Of a stretch of DNA of 64,000 nucleotides, positions 37,958 to 47,766 are shown piece after piece (positions within the stretch are counted from its first letter, which is position 1; each line of letters starts with the position of its first letter). Source of the DNA: Pseudolabrys taiwanensis (GTDB lineage Bacteria > Pseudomonadota > Alphaproteobacteria > Rhizobiales > Xanthobacteraceae). Made by a program: the position numbers and the translations under genes. A model generated the notes under the pieces. The model had not been told where the DNA came from. It did no database searches and saw nothing but the letters and a program-made list of their open reading frames with translations. The DNA lies in assembly GCF_003367395.1 (NCBI RefSeq), contig NZ_CP031417.1, positions 1,488,001 through 1,552,000 on the forward strand, given 5' to 3'.

Positions 37958-39130
37958 CTAGCGCGTGTTCTCGAATATCTCCCGGCCGATCAGCATGCGG
38001 CGGATCTCGCTCGTGCCCGCGCCGATCTCGTAAAGCTTGGCGTCGCGCAACAGGCGTCCCGTCGAGAAGTCGTTGATGTAGCCGTTGCCGCCCAGGCACT
38101 GGATCGCCTCGAGCGCCATCCAGGTCGCCTTTTCGGCGGCGTAGAGAATGGCGCCCGCCGCGTCCTCGCGGGTCGTGCGCCCTTCGTCGCAGGCGCGCGC
38201 GACGGCGTAGACGTAAGCCTTCGCCGAATTCATCGTCACATACATGTCGGCGATCTTGGCCTGGATGAGCTGGAAGCGGCCGATCGCCTGACCGAACTGC
38301 TGGCGCTGGTGCACGTAAGGGATCACCACGTCCATACAGGCCTGCATGATGCCGAGGGGGCCGGCCGCGAGCACCACGCGCTCGTAGTCGAGGCCCGACA
38401 TCAACACGTTGACGCCGTTGCCGACGGCGCCGAGCACGTTCTCCTCCGGCACCTCGCAATCGGTGAACACGAGTTCCGATGTATCGGAGCCGCGCATGCC
38501 GAGCTTGTCGAGCTTCTGCGCCGGTTCGAAGCCCTTGAAGCCCTTCTCGACGATGAAGGCGGTGATGCCGCGCGCGCCCGCGGTGCGGTCGGTCTTGGCG
38601 TAGATCACCAAGGTGTCGGCGACCGGACCGTTGGTGATCCACATCTTCGAGCCGTTGAGCACGTAGCGGTCGCCGACCTTGTCGGCGCGCGTTCGCATCG
38701 ACACGACGTCAGAGCCGGCGCCCGGCTCCGACATCGCCAGCGCGCCGACATGCTCGCCGGAGACGAGCTTGGGCAGATATTTGCGCTTCTGCGCCTCGGT
38801 GCCATTGCGGCGCAACTGATTGACGCAGAGATTGGAATGCGCGCCATAAGACAGCCCGACCGCGGCGGAGGCACGCGAGACTTCCTCCATCGCCACGCAA
38901 TGGCTGAGATAGCCGAGCCCCGAACCGCCGTACTCCTCCTCCACCGTGATGCCGTGGAGACCCAACGCGCCCATCTGCGGCCACAGCTCGCGGGGAAACA
39001 TGTTGCTGCGGTCGATCTCGTCGGCACGCTGCGCGATGGTGTCGCGCGCGAAATCCGCAACGGTCTTGCGCAACATGTCGGCGTCCTCGCCGAGCCCGAA
39101 ATCAAAGCCTGACCACGTATTCGGAATCAT
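37958..39130 (-). CDS. Isovaleryl-CoA dehydrogenase
   Basis: The 390-residue acyl-CoA dehydrogenase has N-, middle and C-terminal domains complete (MSEPGAGSD near residue 133, [10 protein letters not shown] near 350). The catalytic base sits at E250 in LDYERVV, as in isovaleryl-CoA dehydrogenase, while the place used by medium-chain enzymes reads GAGTSEIRR without Glu. It oxidises isovaleryl-CoA in leucine breakdown and passes electrons to ETF. ATG 39130 follows GAGGCAGGA. The carboxylase genes usually beside it are not in the window. Confidence 0.9.
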   Translation of the reverse strand: MIPNTWSGFDFGLGEDADMLRKTVADFARDTIAQRADEIDRSNMFPRELWPQMGALGLHGITVEEEYGGSGLGYLSHCVAMEEVSRASAAVGLSYGAHSNLCVNQLRRNGTEAQKRKYLPKLVSGEHVGALAMSEPGAGSDVVSMRTRADKVGDRYVLNGSKMWITNGPVADTLVIYAKTDRTAGARGITAFIVEKGFKGFEPAQKLDKLGMRGSDTSELVFTDCEVPEENVLGAVGNGVNVLMSGLDYERVVLAAGPLGIMQACMDVVIPYVHQRQQFGQAIGRFQLIQAKIADMYVTMNSAKAYVYAVARACDEGRTTREDAAGAILYAAEKATWMALEAIQCLGGNGYINDFSTGRLLRDAKLYEIGAGTSEIRRMLIGREIFENTR

Positions 39131-39225
39131 TCCTGCCTCACTGGACTGCGCCCGGCCGGGCCGTGGCGCGATCATATCAAGCCGCCGGCAAATGCAAATT
39201 TTCTTGGGCGGCAGCCGCCGCCGCC

Positions 39226-40140
39226 CTAGCCCGCCGCCTCCACGGCGGCGCGATTCAATTCCTTGCGCAGCTCGGCAAACAGAAAATCGAAGACGACGCG
39301 CGTCTTGAACGGCACATAGCGCCGCGACGTGTGGACGAGCGATACCGGGATGCCTTGCGGCTCGAACTTGCGCAGCACCCGGACCAGTTCGCCGCTCCGC
39401 AGCGGCTGATCGAACAGCCATTCCGGCATCACGGCGATGCCCCGGCCGGCCAGACACGCCTCCTTGATGAGCTGAGCGCTATTCGAGCGGAAGCTGCCGG
39501 AGACATTGATGGTCGTGCGGCCGTCCGGCCAATCGAAGGTCCAGCCGCGGTCGATGGTCGGATTGGTGAAGACCAGACATTCATGGCGCGCGAGGTCGTC
39601 CGGCGTCTTCGGCGTGCCGCAACGCTTGAGGTAGCCCGGTGACGCGACCGCGACGCGCGAGGCGGTGCCGATCCGTTTGCCGACAAGATCGCCGGACAAC
39701 TCGCCGAGCCGCACCGCGATGTCGATCTCCTGCTCGATGAGGCTCGGCGTCAGATCGCTTACCGCGATCTCGATCTTCATGCGCGGATAGCGGTCCAGCA
39801 ACCGCCCCACGCGCTCGACGAGATGGCGTTGCGCGAAGGCGTAAGGGCTGCCGACGCGCACGAGACCCGATGCCGTGCTCTTGGACCGGCCGACCTGGCC
39901 TTCGGCCTCCTCGACGTAATCGAGGATGCGGCGGGCGTAACGCAGATAGGTCACGCCCTCCGCCGTCAATTTCAGCCGCCGCGTGGTGCGGCTCAGAAGC
40001 CGCACGTCGAGATGCTCCTCGAGCGCGGCGACCTGTTTGCTCAGGTTCGATTGCGTGACGCCGATCTGCTTGGCGGCGCGCGAGAAGTTGCCGTATTCGG
40101 CGACGCGCATGAACGCCCGCAGGCTTTCCAGCAGATTCAT
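39226..40140 (-). CDS. LysR-family transcriptional regulator
   Basis: The 304-residue LysR has helix-turn-helix [19 protein letters not shown] in residues 22-40 and the effector domain with [15 protein letters not shown] from about residue 92. It is divergent from the GST gene across 127 bases containing a perfect 15-bp palindrome, so it probably controls the GST and itself. Confidence 0.93.
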   Translation of the reverse strand: MNLLESLRAFMRVAEYGNFSRAAKQIGVTQSNLSKQVAALEEHLDVRLLSRTTRRLKLTAEGVTYLRYARRILDYVEEAEGQVGRSKSTASGLVRVGSPYAFAQRHLVERVGRLLDRYPRMKIEIAVSDLTPSLIEQEIDIAVRLGELSGDLVGKRIGTASRVAVASPGYLKRCGTPKTPDDLARHECLVFTNPTIDRGWTFDWPDGRTTINVSGSFRSNSAQLIKEACLAGRGIAVMPEWLFDQPLRSGELVRVLRKFEPQGIPVSLVHTSRRYVPFKTRVVFDFLFAELRKELNRAAVEAAG

Positions 40141-40162
40141 CGCCCAGACCTCTCGCCGATCT

Positions 40163-40177
40163 ATTCCAGTCTGGAAT
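40163..40177. promoter_or_regulatory. Perfect LysR-type palindrome
   Basis: ATTCCAG-T-CTGGAAT is a perfect 15-bp inverted repeat and contains T-N11-A (40164-40176), 23 bases upstream of the LysR ATG in the LysR/GST divergent gap. This is the canonical form of a LysR recognition site. Confidence 0.65.
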
Positions 40178-40267
40178 TAATCATAGGCCGCCGCCTTGGC
40201 TATTGGAAGCGCCGGCCCGGCGCTAGCGTCGACCAGATGGCAACAAACTTTCCGCGCGGGTGACCCC

Positions 40268-41059
40268 ATGCTCGTCCTCTATCACCATAATATCTCGGTC
40301 TGCGCCCAAAAGATCCGTGTCGCGCTCGACGAGAAAGGCATCGCCTGGGACGGTCGCGAAGTCGACCTGATGAAGCAGGAACATCTGTCGCCGGAGTTTC
40401 TGAAGATCAATCCGCGCGGACTGGTGCCTGTCTTGGTGCACGACGGCGTGCCGATCGCGGAATCGACGGTGATCCTCGAATACATCGAAGATGTTTTCCC
40501 CGATCGGCCGCTCCGCCCGCAAGCGGCGCTCGCCCGCGCCAAGATGCGCACTTGGACCAAGGTCCCGGACGAAGGTCTCCACATCGCCTGTGCCTCCGTC
40601 ACCTATGCCTCGGCCTTCGTGCATCAGCTTCGGCAGAACCACGACCCGCACGAATGGGAAGAGCGGCTCAAGAAGCTTCCCGACCGGGCGCGCGCGGCAA
40701 GACAGCGGCAGATCATCGAGCAGGAATTCGAAGCGCCGTTCGTGAAGGATGCCGTGCTGCTGCACAAGAAGGTCATCACCGAGATGGAAAAGGCCTTGTC
40801 GCAATCGGCATGGCTCGCCGGCGAGACGTTCTCTTTGGCCGACATCGCCATCATTCCCTACATCACGCGGCTCGATCGGCTTGGCCTCGACGGCATGTGG
40901 GCGGACAGTCCGGCGGTCGCCCGATGGTTCGCGGCCATGCAGGCGCGGCCGAGCTTCGAGACTGCGATCACGGCTTTCCGCTCGAACGCCTATGACGACG
41001 AATTGAAAAAGCGCGGCATCGACGTGTGGCCGCAGGTCAAAGCGCTGCTCGCCGCCTGA
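40268..41059 (+). CDS. Glutathione S-transferase family protein (LigF-like)
   Basis: The 263-residue GST has an N-terminal thioredoxin-like domain (LYHHNISVCAQKIRVAL, then NPRGLVPVL with the cis-Pro and ESTVILEYIEDVFP) and an all-helical C-terminal domain (LADIAIIPYITRLDRLG). The ESTVI...EYIEDVFP...MRTWTK run recalls the LigF beta-etherase branch of lignin degraders. Ser/Cys at the thiol-binding position (SVCAQK) fits. It could cleave aryl ethers or isomerise a ring-cleavage product; neither can be settled here. Confidence 0.85.
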   Translation: MLVLYHHNISVCAQKIRVALDEKGIAWDGREVDLMKQEHLSPEFLKINPRGLVPVLVHDGVPIAESTVILEYIEDVFPDRPLRPQAALARAKMRTWTKVPDEGLHIACASVTYASAFVHQLRQNHDPHEWEERLKKLPDRARAARQRQIIEQEFEAPFVKDAVLLHKKVITEMEKALSQSAWLAGETFSLADIAIIPYITRLDRLGLDGMWADSPAVARWFAAMQARPSFETAITAFRSNAYDDELKKRGIDVWPQVKALLAA

Positions 41060-41102
41060 AACGCATTCGCCGGTCCATCTCCAGACGACCAAGGAGCATG
41101 AC

Positions 41103-42086
41103 ATGTCCGTCCGTTTGACGAGAAGAACCGCACTCGGTGCACTGATCGCCGCAACGGCCATACGCCCCGCGTGGTCGGCGCCGGAAAAAGCGCGCTATCT
41201 GTTTCCCGCGCCGAGCTCGCTGCCCGCCTTCATCCCGTTCCACGTTGCGCAGAAGCGCGGCTACTTCGCCGCGCAGAACATCGAACTCGAAGTGCAGACC
41301 GCGCGTGGCGCGGTCGAAGTCGCCAAGCAGGTCGCGGTCGGCAATGCCGATATCGGCGGCGGGCTCGGCGAGACCTCGATGATCGTGCGCCCGAACGGGC
41401 TTGCCGTGCGCGGCGTGGCGCTTCTCGGCCAGCAGCCGTTGTTCCAGATCGTGACGCGCAAGGCCGCCGGCGTGAAGACCCTAGCCGACCTGCGCGGCAA
41501 GAAGCTCGGCGTTATCGGCTATCAGGACACCGGCTACTATGCCCTGCTCGCGGTGCTGGCGGCGAATGGCATCAAACGCGACGACGTCGAGGTTCAGTCG
41601 GTCGGCCCGGCCGGTGTCACCCAGTTGATGATCGCGCAGTCGCTGGACGGCATCGTGGCGGTCGCCGAATGGTCGGACGCCATCGAGACGGCCGGCGTCG
41701 CGCTCGATTACTTCAGGATCGACAACGTCTTTCCGGCGATGGCCCAGGCCATCGTCGCGTCGGACAAGATTATCAAGGAGCGCCCCGCTTTGGTCGGCGG
41801 CGTCGTCAAGGCCATGATGCAGGCTTTGCGCGACTGCATCGCCGATCCGGCATCCTGCGCGCGCGACTTCGTCGCCGCCGTGCCGCAGCACCAAGGCAAA
41901 GGGGCGGAAATGGAGCGGGTTTTGCGCCGCTATGTCACCGACGTCTATCGGACCGAGCCGGCATCCGCGCTCGGCCGCTTCGATCCCGCGCGGCTCGCGA
42001 AGGTGCAGGCATTCTATTTGAAGAACAACATCATCGCGTCGGCAGCCCCGGTCGAGGACCTCTACAGCAACGCGTTTCTGACCTGA
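41103..42086 (+). CDS. ABC transporter substrate-binding protein (NMT1/SsuA family)
   Basis: The 327-residue periplasmic receptor has a twin-arginine type signal (TRRTALGALIAATAI, cleavage near AWSA). AAGGAG lies before ATG 41103. The type 2 receptor fold shows NADIGGGLGETSMIVRPN and LGVIGYQDTGYYALLAVLAA, stretches nearly identical to those of the receptor at 55417-56394, which belongs to a complete importer. This copy has no permease or ATPase beside it, so it may share the importer at 53375-57263. Confidence 0.92.
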   Translation: MSVRLTRRTALGALIAATAIRPAWSAPEKARYLFPAPSSLPAFIPFHVAQKRGYFAAQNIELEVQTARGAVEVAKQVAVGNADIGGGLGETSMIVRPNGLAVRGVALLGQQPLFQIVTRKAAGVKTLADLRGKKLGVIGYQDTGYYALLAVLAANGIKRDDVEVQSVGPAGVTQLMIAQSLDGIVAVAEWSDAIETAGVALDYFRIDNVFPAMAQAIVASDKIIKERPALVGGVVKAMMQALRDCIADPASCARDFVAAVPQHQGKGAEMERVLRRYVTDVYRTEPASALGRFDPARLAKVQAFYLKNNIIASAAPVEDLYSNAFLT

Positions 42087-42100
42087 GCGCCGGCGGCGCT

Positions 42101-43951
42101 TCAGGCTGTCAGCGACTTCGCGGCGGGCGGCTCGCCCGCCTGCTTGGCCTGCGCAAGGAGCTTGTCGATGGCTTTGGCCGGTGCCGGCTTGGCGAACAGA
42201 TAGCCCTGCATCTCATCGCAGCCGGCAAGCCGCAGCAGCACACGCTGCTGCTCGGTTTCGACGCCCTCGACCGTGGTCGAGAGGCCGAGGGCACGTCCGA
42301 GCGCGACGATGGCCTGGATGAGCACGCCGCCATTCGCCGACGTGCCGAGGGCAAGGACGAAGCTGCGGTCGATCTTCAGCTTGTCGAGCGGGAAGCGCTG
42401 CAGGTAGCCGAGATTGGAATAGCCGGAGCCGAAATCGTCGAGCGCGATGCGCACGCCGAGGCCGTGCAAGTCCTCGATGCGCTTGACCATCTCGTCCGGG
42501 TTGTCGATCAGCACGCCCTCGGTGATCTCCAGCATCAGCCGCTGCGGCGGCACGCCGCTCTCCTCGAGAGAGGTGCGCACGAGATCGATGATGGCGCGGT
42601 CGCGCACCTGCAATGGCGACAGGTTGACGGCGACATAGAGGTCGGGCCAGCGCTTGGTCTCCTGCAGCGCGCGGCGCAGCACGAAGGCGCCCAACGTATC
42701 CATCAGGCCCATCTGCTCGGCCACCGGGATGAACGTCGCCGGCGGGATCGGCCCGCGCGTCGCATGGGTCCAGCGCAACAGCGCCTCGACGCCGACGATT
42801 TTGCCCCCACTCGCGGTGACGATCGGCTGGTAATGCAGCTCCAGCTCGTTGGCGCTGAGCGCGCGGGGCAACTCGCGATGGATGAAGCGCTGGTCGTTGG
42901 AGATCGTGTCGATCGCCGGCTCGAACGCGACTAGCGCGCCCGGCCCCTTCTTGGCGGCGGCACGGACGGCAAGTTCGGCGCGGCGCACGAGTTCGCCGCG
43001 CGTCCCGGCATGCGCCGGCGCCTGCGCAAAGCCGGCATGCGCGCTGACGCGGACCACCGTGTCGATCCAATGCGGACGCATGACCGCTTCGAGCGCGCCG
43101 CGTACGATGTATTCGGCGTCGATCACCTCGGCGGCGGTCAAGGCCACGGCGAATTCGTTGCTGCCGATCCGGCCGCAGGTCGCCTGCGGCGGCAGCGAGT
43201 CCTTCAGCCGCTTTGCCACCGCGTCGATCAGTTCATCGCTGCCCAGCACGCCGAGATGCGCGGTGATGTCTTCCATGCCGTCGAGCTGGATCAGCGCGAA
43301 GGTCGTCACCTCGCCCTCTTCCCGTTCAGCCAGCGCCAGGTCGAGCAGCTCGAGCGTCTTGGCGTGGTTCGGCAGACCGGTCAGCTTATCTACGTCGCCG
43401 GCCCGACGGGCCACTTCCTCGCTGACCGCCAGCGCGCGGCGCGCGCGTACGAGTTGGAACATGAAGACGCCGGCGAAGGTCAGCAGAAGCAAAGTGATGG
43501 CGCCGATGCCCGGCATCAGCCGGTTCATCATTTGCGTCATCGGCCGCGAGCGCTGCCAGGTGAAGAAGCCGGCGATGCGCCCCTGCGTATCCATCACGGG
43601 CTGCGACTCGAACGGCCCCGGGGGCGGATCGCTCTCGAATTTCAGCCCGCGGATGCCGGCGCCCTGCTCGACCATGCGCACAAAGCGCGGGTCGATCTCG
43701 CCGCCTTGCCCGAACACGGCCCGGAATTCCGCCGTCGCCGCCCGGAGCGACGCCCGCTGCTCGGCCAACAGTCGGTCATCGCTCTGGCGCGCGAAGCCGT
43801 ACCCGGCAGCCATGGCCACCGCGCCCAATCCAAGGGAAAGACATGCAAAAAGCACGACGAGGCGAAAATTCGCCGGTCGTCCGCGCTTTGCGCCTGCCGC
43901 TTGCCGTTTAGCCTCGCCTTCCACGGAACCATTCCACGCACGCGGATACAC
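42101..43951 (-). CDS. Membrane-bound EAL phosphodiesterase with degenerate GGDEF domain
   Basis: The 616-residue protein has membrane helices at about residues 29-52 and 148-170 enclosing a periplasmic sensor. A GGDEF-like domain (about 180-345) has its active motif reading GSNEF, so it is inactive as a cyclase. The EAL domain (about 355-600) has EALLRW, DDFGSGYSNL and KIDRSF, so c-di-GMP hydrolysis is likely. The GGDEF-like part may bind GTP as a regulator. The start is GTG 43951. It is encoded alone. Confidence 0.92.
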   Translation of the reverse strand: MYPRAWNGSVEGEAKRQAAGAKRGRPANFRLVVLFACLSLGLGAVAMAAGYGFARQSDDRLLAEQRASLRAATAEFRAVFGQGGEIDPRFVRMVEQGAGIRGLKFESDPPPGPFESQPVMDTQGRIAGFFTWQRSRPMTQMMNRLMPGIGAITLLLLTFAGVFMFQLVRARRALAVSEEVARRAGDVDKLTGLPNHAKTLELLDLALAEREEGEVTTFALIQLDGMEDITAHLGVLGSDELIDAVAKRLKDSLPPQATCGRIGSNEFAVALTAAEVIDAEYIVRGALEAVMRPHWIDTVVRVSAHAGFAQAPAHAGTRGELVRRAELAVRAAAKKGPGALVAFEPAIDTISNDQRFIHRELPRALSANELELHYQPIVTASGGKIVGVEALLRWTHATRGPIPPATFIPVAEQMGLMDTLGAFVLRRALQETKRWPDLYVAVNLSPLQVRDRAIIDLVRTSLEESGVPPQRLMLEITEGVLIDNPDEMVKRIEDLHGLGVRIALDDFGSGYSNLGYLQRFPLDKLKIDRSFVLALGTSANGGVLIQAIVALGRALGLSTTVEGVETEQQRVLLRLAGCDEMQGYLFAKPAPAKAIDKLLAQAKQAGEPPAAKSLTA

Positions 43952-44024
43952 AGGTTCCAGAGTTAGACATTTAGCATTAATGCCGGGTCAGGAAACACGG
44001 TGAACGAACGGTAACCAAAACGGG

Positions 44025-45416
44025 TCAGCGAAGCCCGAACCAGACCGTGGCGATGGCCAAGAAGGAGAAGAACCCGACCACGTCGGTGACCGTGGTCACG
44101 AAGGGACTGGAAGCGACCGCCGGATCGAGCTTCATCCGATGCAGCGCCAGCGGGATGAGGATGCCGCCGAGCGCGGCCGCGACCAGGTTGCAGATCATGG
44201 CCAGGCCGATGACGATGCCGAGCCCCGGCACCTTGAACCAGACATAGGCGGCAACACCCGTGATCGCCGCAAAGGCGATGCCGTTGAGGAACCCGACCAG
44301 CAACTCACGCAGGATGACCCGCTTGGCATTGGCGTCGACCAGTTCGCGCGTGGCCAATGCGCGTACGGCGACGGTCATGGTCTGGGTCGTGGCATTGCCG
44401 CCTTGGCTTGCCACGATCGGCGCCAGCACGGCCAAAGCCACCATCTGCTGCAATTGCTCCTCGAACAAGCCCAGCACCGAGGACGCCAGGAACGCCGTCG
44501 CCAGATTGACCAGCAGCCAGTTGAAGCGGCTGCGCGCGATGTACCAAACGCGATCCGACAACTCTTCGTCGGGCCGTACGCCGCCGAGCGCCTTGATGAC
44601 CTCTTCGGCCTCCTCCTGGATGACGTCCGCGACGTCGTCGAAGGTGATCACGCCGACAAGACGCCCTTCCGTGTCCAGCACCGGGGCCGCGACCCAGTTG
44701 TAGCGCTGGAATAGCCGGGCGACCTCCTCCTGCTCCTGATCGGCTTTGATGAGCGGCCGCTCATCCTCCATCAGGTCGGCGATCGGCACCGGGCGTTTCG
44801 AGCGCAGCAATCGGTCGAGCGGCACGGCGCCGACGAACTTACGGGCATCGTCGACGACATAGACCTCGTAGAAGCGCTCGGGCAGTTCGGCCGTCTCGCG
44901 CATGTAGTCAATCGTCCGACCGACGTTCCAACTGTGCGGCACGGCGATGAAATCGGTCTGCATCCGCCGGCCGGCGGACGCTTCCGGATATTCAAGGCTG
45001 CGGGCGAGCGCGACGCGCTCCATGACCGGCAGTTGATCGAGAATTTCGGCGCGGTCCTCGCTCGGCAGATCCTGGAGAATGGCAACCGCGTCGTCGGCCT
45101 CGAGCTCGCGTACGCCTTCCGCCACGGTGCGCGGCTGCAGTTCCTCGAGGATTTCCTCGCGCACGGTATCGTCGACTTCGGTCAGCGCCGTGAAGTCGAA
45201 ATCGATACCGAGCAGTTCGACGAGCCGCGGCCGTTTGTCGGGCTCGATCGCCTCGATGACGGCGCCGAGATCGGCCTCGTGCAGGTCGCCGACAAGGTCG
45301 CGCAGGGCCTGCACATTGCCGCCATCGATGGCTTCGGAGACAGCTTCGATGAAGTCGGGCCGGACGCCGCCCTCTTCGTCGCGCAAGGCCGGCGTGTCGG
45401 TCTGATTGTCGAGCAT
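44025..45416 (-). CDS. mgtE: MgtE-type magnesium transporter
   Basis: The 463-residue protein has the full MgtE order. An N-terminal superhelical domain (about residues 20-140, with ELEADDAVAILQDL) is followed by two CBS domains (about 145-270, with VPLDRLLRSKR and AAPVLDTEGRLVGVITFDD). A membrane domain of about five helices carries IVASQGGNATTQTM, the family signature. It is a Mg2+-gated channel. ATG 45416 is chosen with AAGG upstream; a longer upstream frame adds nothing recognisable. Divergent from the first deacetylase gene. Confidence 0.93.
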   Translation of the reverse strand: MLDNQTDTPALRDEEGGVRPDFIEAVSEAIDGGNVQALRDLVGDLHEADLGAVIEAIEPDKRPRLVELLGIDFDFTALTEVDDTVREEILEELQPRTVAEGVRELEADDAVAILQDLPSEDRAEILDQLPVMERVALARSLEYPEASAGRRMQTDFIAVPHSWNVGRTIDYMRETAELPERFYEVYVVDDARKFVGAVPLDRLLRSKRPVPIADLMEDERPLIKADQEQEEVARLFQRYNWVAAPVLDTEGRLVGVITFDDVADVIQEEAEEVIKALGGVRPDEELSDRVWYIARSRFNWLLVNLATAFLASSVLGLFEEQLQQMVALAVLAPIVASQGGNATTQTMTVAVRALATRELVDANAKRVILRELLVGFLNGIAFAAITGVAAYVWFKVPGLGIVIGLAMICNLVAAALGGILIPLALHRMKLDPAVASSPFVTTVTDVVGFFSFLAIATVWFGLR

Positions 45417-45558
45417 GCCGATCTGCCTTGACGCGTGCGGGAGGGGAATTGCGCCGCTTGTACGCTGCGACTCCCGTGCCCGCAAACGATAAAGACAATG
45501 CTGCGTCACGAAATCGTCGCTTGCGACACGCTATCCGTTGCGGTCAATTGCGCGTCTC

Positions 45559-46332
45559 ATGACCCGCTTCATCGCCCTCGCCTTCGCGATCATCCTCATG
45601 CCATGGACGGCAGCCGCGGAGCCGTGTCCAGGCAACCCGCAGGCGCTCGGCACCGCGCGCACCATCGAGGTCGACGCCAAGAGTTGGCCGCGCGTCGGCC
45701 GCAAGCATTTCCCGCAGACCTTGCCGTTGCAGGCGAAGGAGTTGGTGCTCACCTTCGACGACGGCCCCTGGCCCGGCACCACGCCCAAGGTTCTGGACGC
45801 CCTCAAGCGCGAATGCGTGCGCGCCACCTTCTTCCTGGTCGGCCGCAACGCCGAAGCCCACCCCGCGCTCGCAAGGCGCGAAATCGCGGAGGGGCACAGC
45901 GTCGGTCATCACACCTATGCGCATCCCCTGCTCGATCGCATGCCAATCGACAAGGCCGAGGCCGAGATCAACCGCGGCATTGCCGCCGACGAATTTGCGA
46001 TCTACGGCGAACGCCGCAACCGGCCGACGACGCCATTCTTCCGGTTCCCGGGCTTTGCCGCCACCGATGCCCTGCTCGACCGTCTGAACGATCGAGGCAT
46101 CGTCGTGTTCGGTGCCGATGCTTGGGCGAGCGACTGGGTGGCCATGACGCCCGAGCAGGAACTTGCGCTGATCGTCGCCCGCGTCGAGAAGATCGGCCGC
46201 GGCATCGTGCTGTTTCACGACACCAAAGCGCAGACCGCCCATATGCTGCCGGCCTTCCTGCGCGAGTTGAAGCGCCGCGGCTTCAGCATCGTTCATGTGG
46301 TGCCGCCGGCGCATACCAACGCGCTCAACTGA
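45559..46332 (+). CDS. Exported NodB-type polysaccharide deacetylase
   Basis: The 257-residue protein has a signal peptide MTRFIALAFAIILMPWTAAA. NodB-domain motifs are complete: LTFDDGPWP (catalytic base and metal Asp), HHTYAH (metal histidines), FFRFPGF and LFHDTK. It removes acetyl groups from N-acetylated glycans such as peptidoglycan or poly-GlcNAc. ATG 45559 is chosen; an in-frame TTG at 45538 would only lengthen the signal peptide, and neither start has a good ribosome site. The next gene encodes a homologue. Confidence 0.87.
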   Translation: MTRFIALAFAIILMPWTAAAEPCPGNPQALGTARTIEVDAKSWPRVGRKHFPQTLPLQAKELVLTFDDGPWPGTTPKVLDALKRECVRATFFLVGRNAEAHPALARREIAEGHSVGHHTYAHPLLDRMPIDKAEAEINRGIAADEFAIYGERRNRPTTPFFRFPGFAATDALLDRLNDRGIVVFGADAWASDWVAMTPEQELALIVARVEKIGRGIVLFHDTKAQTAHMLPAFLRELKRRGFSIVHVVPPAHTNALN

Positions 46333-46372
46333 GCCTTTTATTTTCCGGCTTAACACTGTGAGATTGTGGAGA

Positions 46373-46392
46373 GATCCAAATATTTGTGGATC
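46373..46392. repeat. Short palindrome between deacetylase genes
   Basis: GATCCA-N8-TGGATC with an AATATT core lies in the AT-richer 155-base gap between the two deacetylase genes. It may be an operator for the second gene. No terminator-like T-run follows. Confidence 0.3.
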
Positions 46393-46487
46393 GGGTGCGG
46401 CCGTTCATCTTTGGTTTATATGGTCTTCCCTACCACTGGTTCTCTCAAGGACGGCGTCGCGCGGGGGCGCGGAGAAGGCGGGGATTC

Positions 46488-47510
46488 ATGCGCTATTTGG
46501 CGGTCGCTTTAGTTTGCCTGGCAGGCGGAATGCTGCCGGCGGAAGCAACCGAGGTGTGCCCCGGCAATCCCGACGCGATCGGCACCAGCCGCACCATCAC
46601 CGTCGACCCGGCCGAACTGCCGCGCATCGGCAGAATCCAATACCGCACGACGTTGCCGCTCGAAGACCATGAGGTGGTCATCACCTTCGACGACGGCCCG
46701 CTGCCGACCTACACCAATCGCATTCTCGACGTCCTCGCCCAGAACTGCGTGAAGGCCACGTATTTCCTGGTGGGGCGCATGGCGCAGACCTATCCGGACA
46801 CGGTGCGCCGCATTTTCAATGAAGGCCACGTCATCGGCACGCACAGCCTCAGTCACCCCTTCAGCTTCCGCAACATGAGCGAGGAGCAAGTGGCCGACGA
46901 GGTGAATGGCGGCATCGCTCGTGTGACGGCGGCGCTCGGCAATCCCAATGCGGTTGCGCCGTTCTTCCGTATCCCCGGTCTTTCCCGCAGCAACACCGCC
47001 GAGAGCTACCTCGCCGAACGGTCCGTCGCGGTGTGGAGCGCCGACGAAGTCGCCGACGACTGGCGTCGCGGCGTCACGGCCAAGGATATCGTGCGCTTGG
47101 CGCTTCAGCGCATCGAGGCGCGCGACCATCGCGGCGTGCTGCTGCTGCACGACATCCATCCGGCCACGGCGATGGCGGTGCCGATGCTGCTGAAGGAGCT
47201 CAAGGAGCGCGGCTACAAGATCGTTCAGGCCGTGCCGCCGGGGGAGCGGCCCAAAGCGCTCCCGCCCAAGCCGGACACGGCGGTGGCGCAGGCCGGCCAA
47301 GGCTGGCCGCGCGTGGTCGAAGGGTCGGCGGCGGCCGCGAAGGAAGACGCGCCGAAGGCCCCGCTCCACCGCAAGCACGCCGCGCGCAAGGATCGCGACC
47401 AGGCGCTCGCCGACAAGCTCGCCAAGAAAAAGAGCAAACCGCAAACCGCCGAGAAGGCCGAAGTCACCGGGACCGGCACTGAGCGCGGCTTCTTCTCGTT
47501 CCTGCAGTAG
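46488..47510 (+). CDS. Exported NodB-type polysaccharide deacetylase with lysine-rich tail
   Basis: The 340-residue paralogue of the preceding protein has a signal peptide ending AEAT, then CPGNPDAIGTSRTITVD as in the first copy. NodB motifs are ITFDDGPLP, THSLSH, FFRIPGL and LLLHDIHP. It differs by about 75 extra C-terminal residues rich in Lys, Ala and Pro (KHAARKDRDQALADKLAKKK), which could bind acidic cell-wall polymers. GGAGAAGG precedes ATG 46488. Confidence 0.9.
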   Translation: MRYLAVALVCLAGGMLPAEATEVCPGNPDAIGTSRTITVDPAELPRIGRIQYRTTLPLEDHEVVITFDDGPLPTYTNRILDVLAQNCVKATYFLVGRMAQTYPDTVRRIFNEGHVIGTHSLSHPFSFRNMSEEQVADEVNGGIARVTAALGNPNAVAPFFRIPGLSRSNTAESYLAERSVAVWSADEVADDWRRGVTAKDIVRLALQRIEARDHRGVLLLHDIHPATAMAVPMLLKELKERGYKIVQAVPPGERPKALPPKPDTAVAQAGQGWPRVVEGSAAAAKEDAPKAPLHRKHAARKDRDQALADKLAKKKSKPQTAEKAEVTGTGTERGFFSFLQ

Positions 47511-47550
47511 CTCCTGGAATAGGCGCGGACTGCTCACATTTTGCGGCGTC

Positions 47551-47692
47551 ATGCCCGGGCTCGACCCGGGCATCCACGATGAGCCTCCACGCATGAGGAC
47601 CGTACGTTCGGTTATGCCGTGATGCGCGGCCTCATGGATTGCCGGGTCGTAAAGGCGTTCACGCCTGTCTTCGACGGGCTATGCCCGGCAAT
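47551..47692. repeat. Two REP-like palindromes downstream of deacetylase
   Basis: ATGCCCGGG-CTCGA-CCCGGGCAT lies at 47551-47573. A nested structure at 47638-47692 has outer arms ATTGCCGGG / CCCGGCAAT, inner GTCG / CGAC and a central AGGCGT-TC-ACGCCT hairpin. They fill the 256-base gap before the DUF3830-like gene and look like dispersed intergenic repeats of Bradyrhizobium-type genomes. I see no gene in this gap. Confidence 0.65.
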
Positions 47693-47766
47693 GACCGCGG
47701 GGAGAGGCAGCCGTTGCAGTTTGCCGCGCAGCCCTCTACAGCCTTGGGTCAGCCAAGGAGCCTGAA

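Noticed and set aside
41171..42934. 587-codon open frame on the + strand
   Set aside because: Shifted frame of the receptor gene continuing antisense to the EAL gene; no domain seen.
47638..47692. Cloverleaf-like folding suggestive of a tRNA
   Set aside because: Too short, no T-loop or anticodon arm consensus; better explained as a REP-like nested palindrome.
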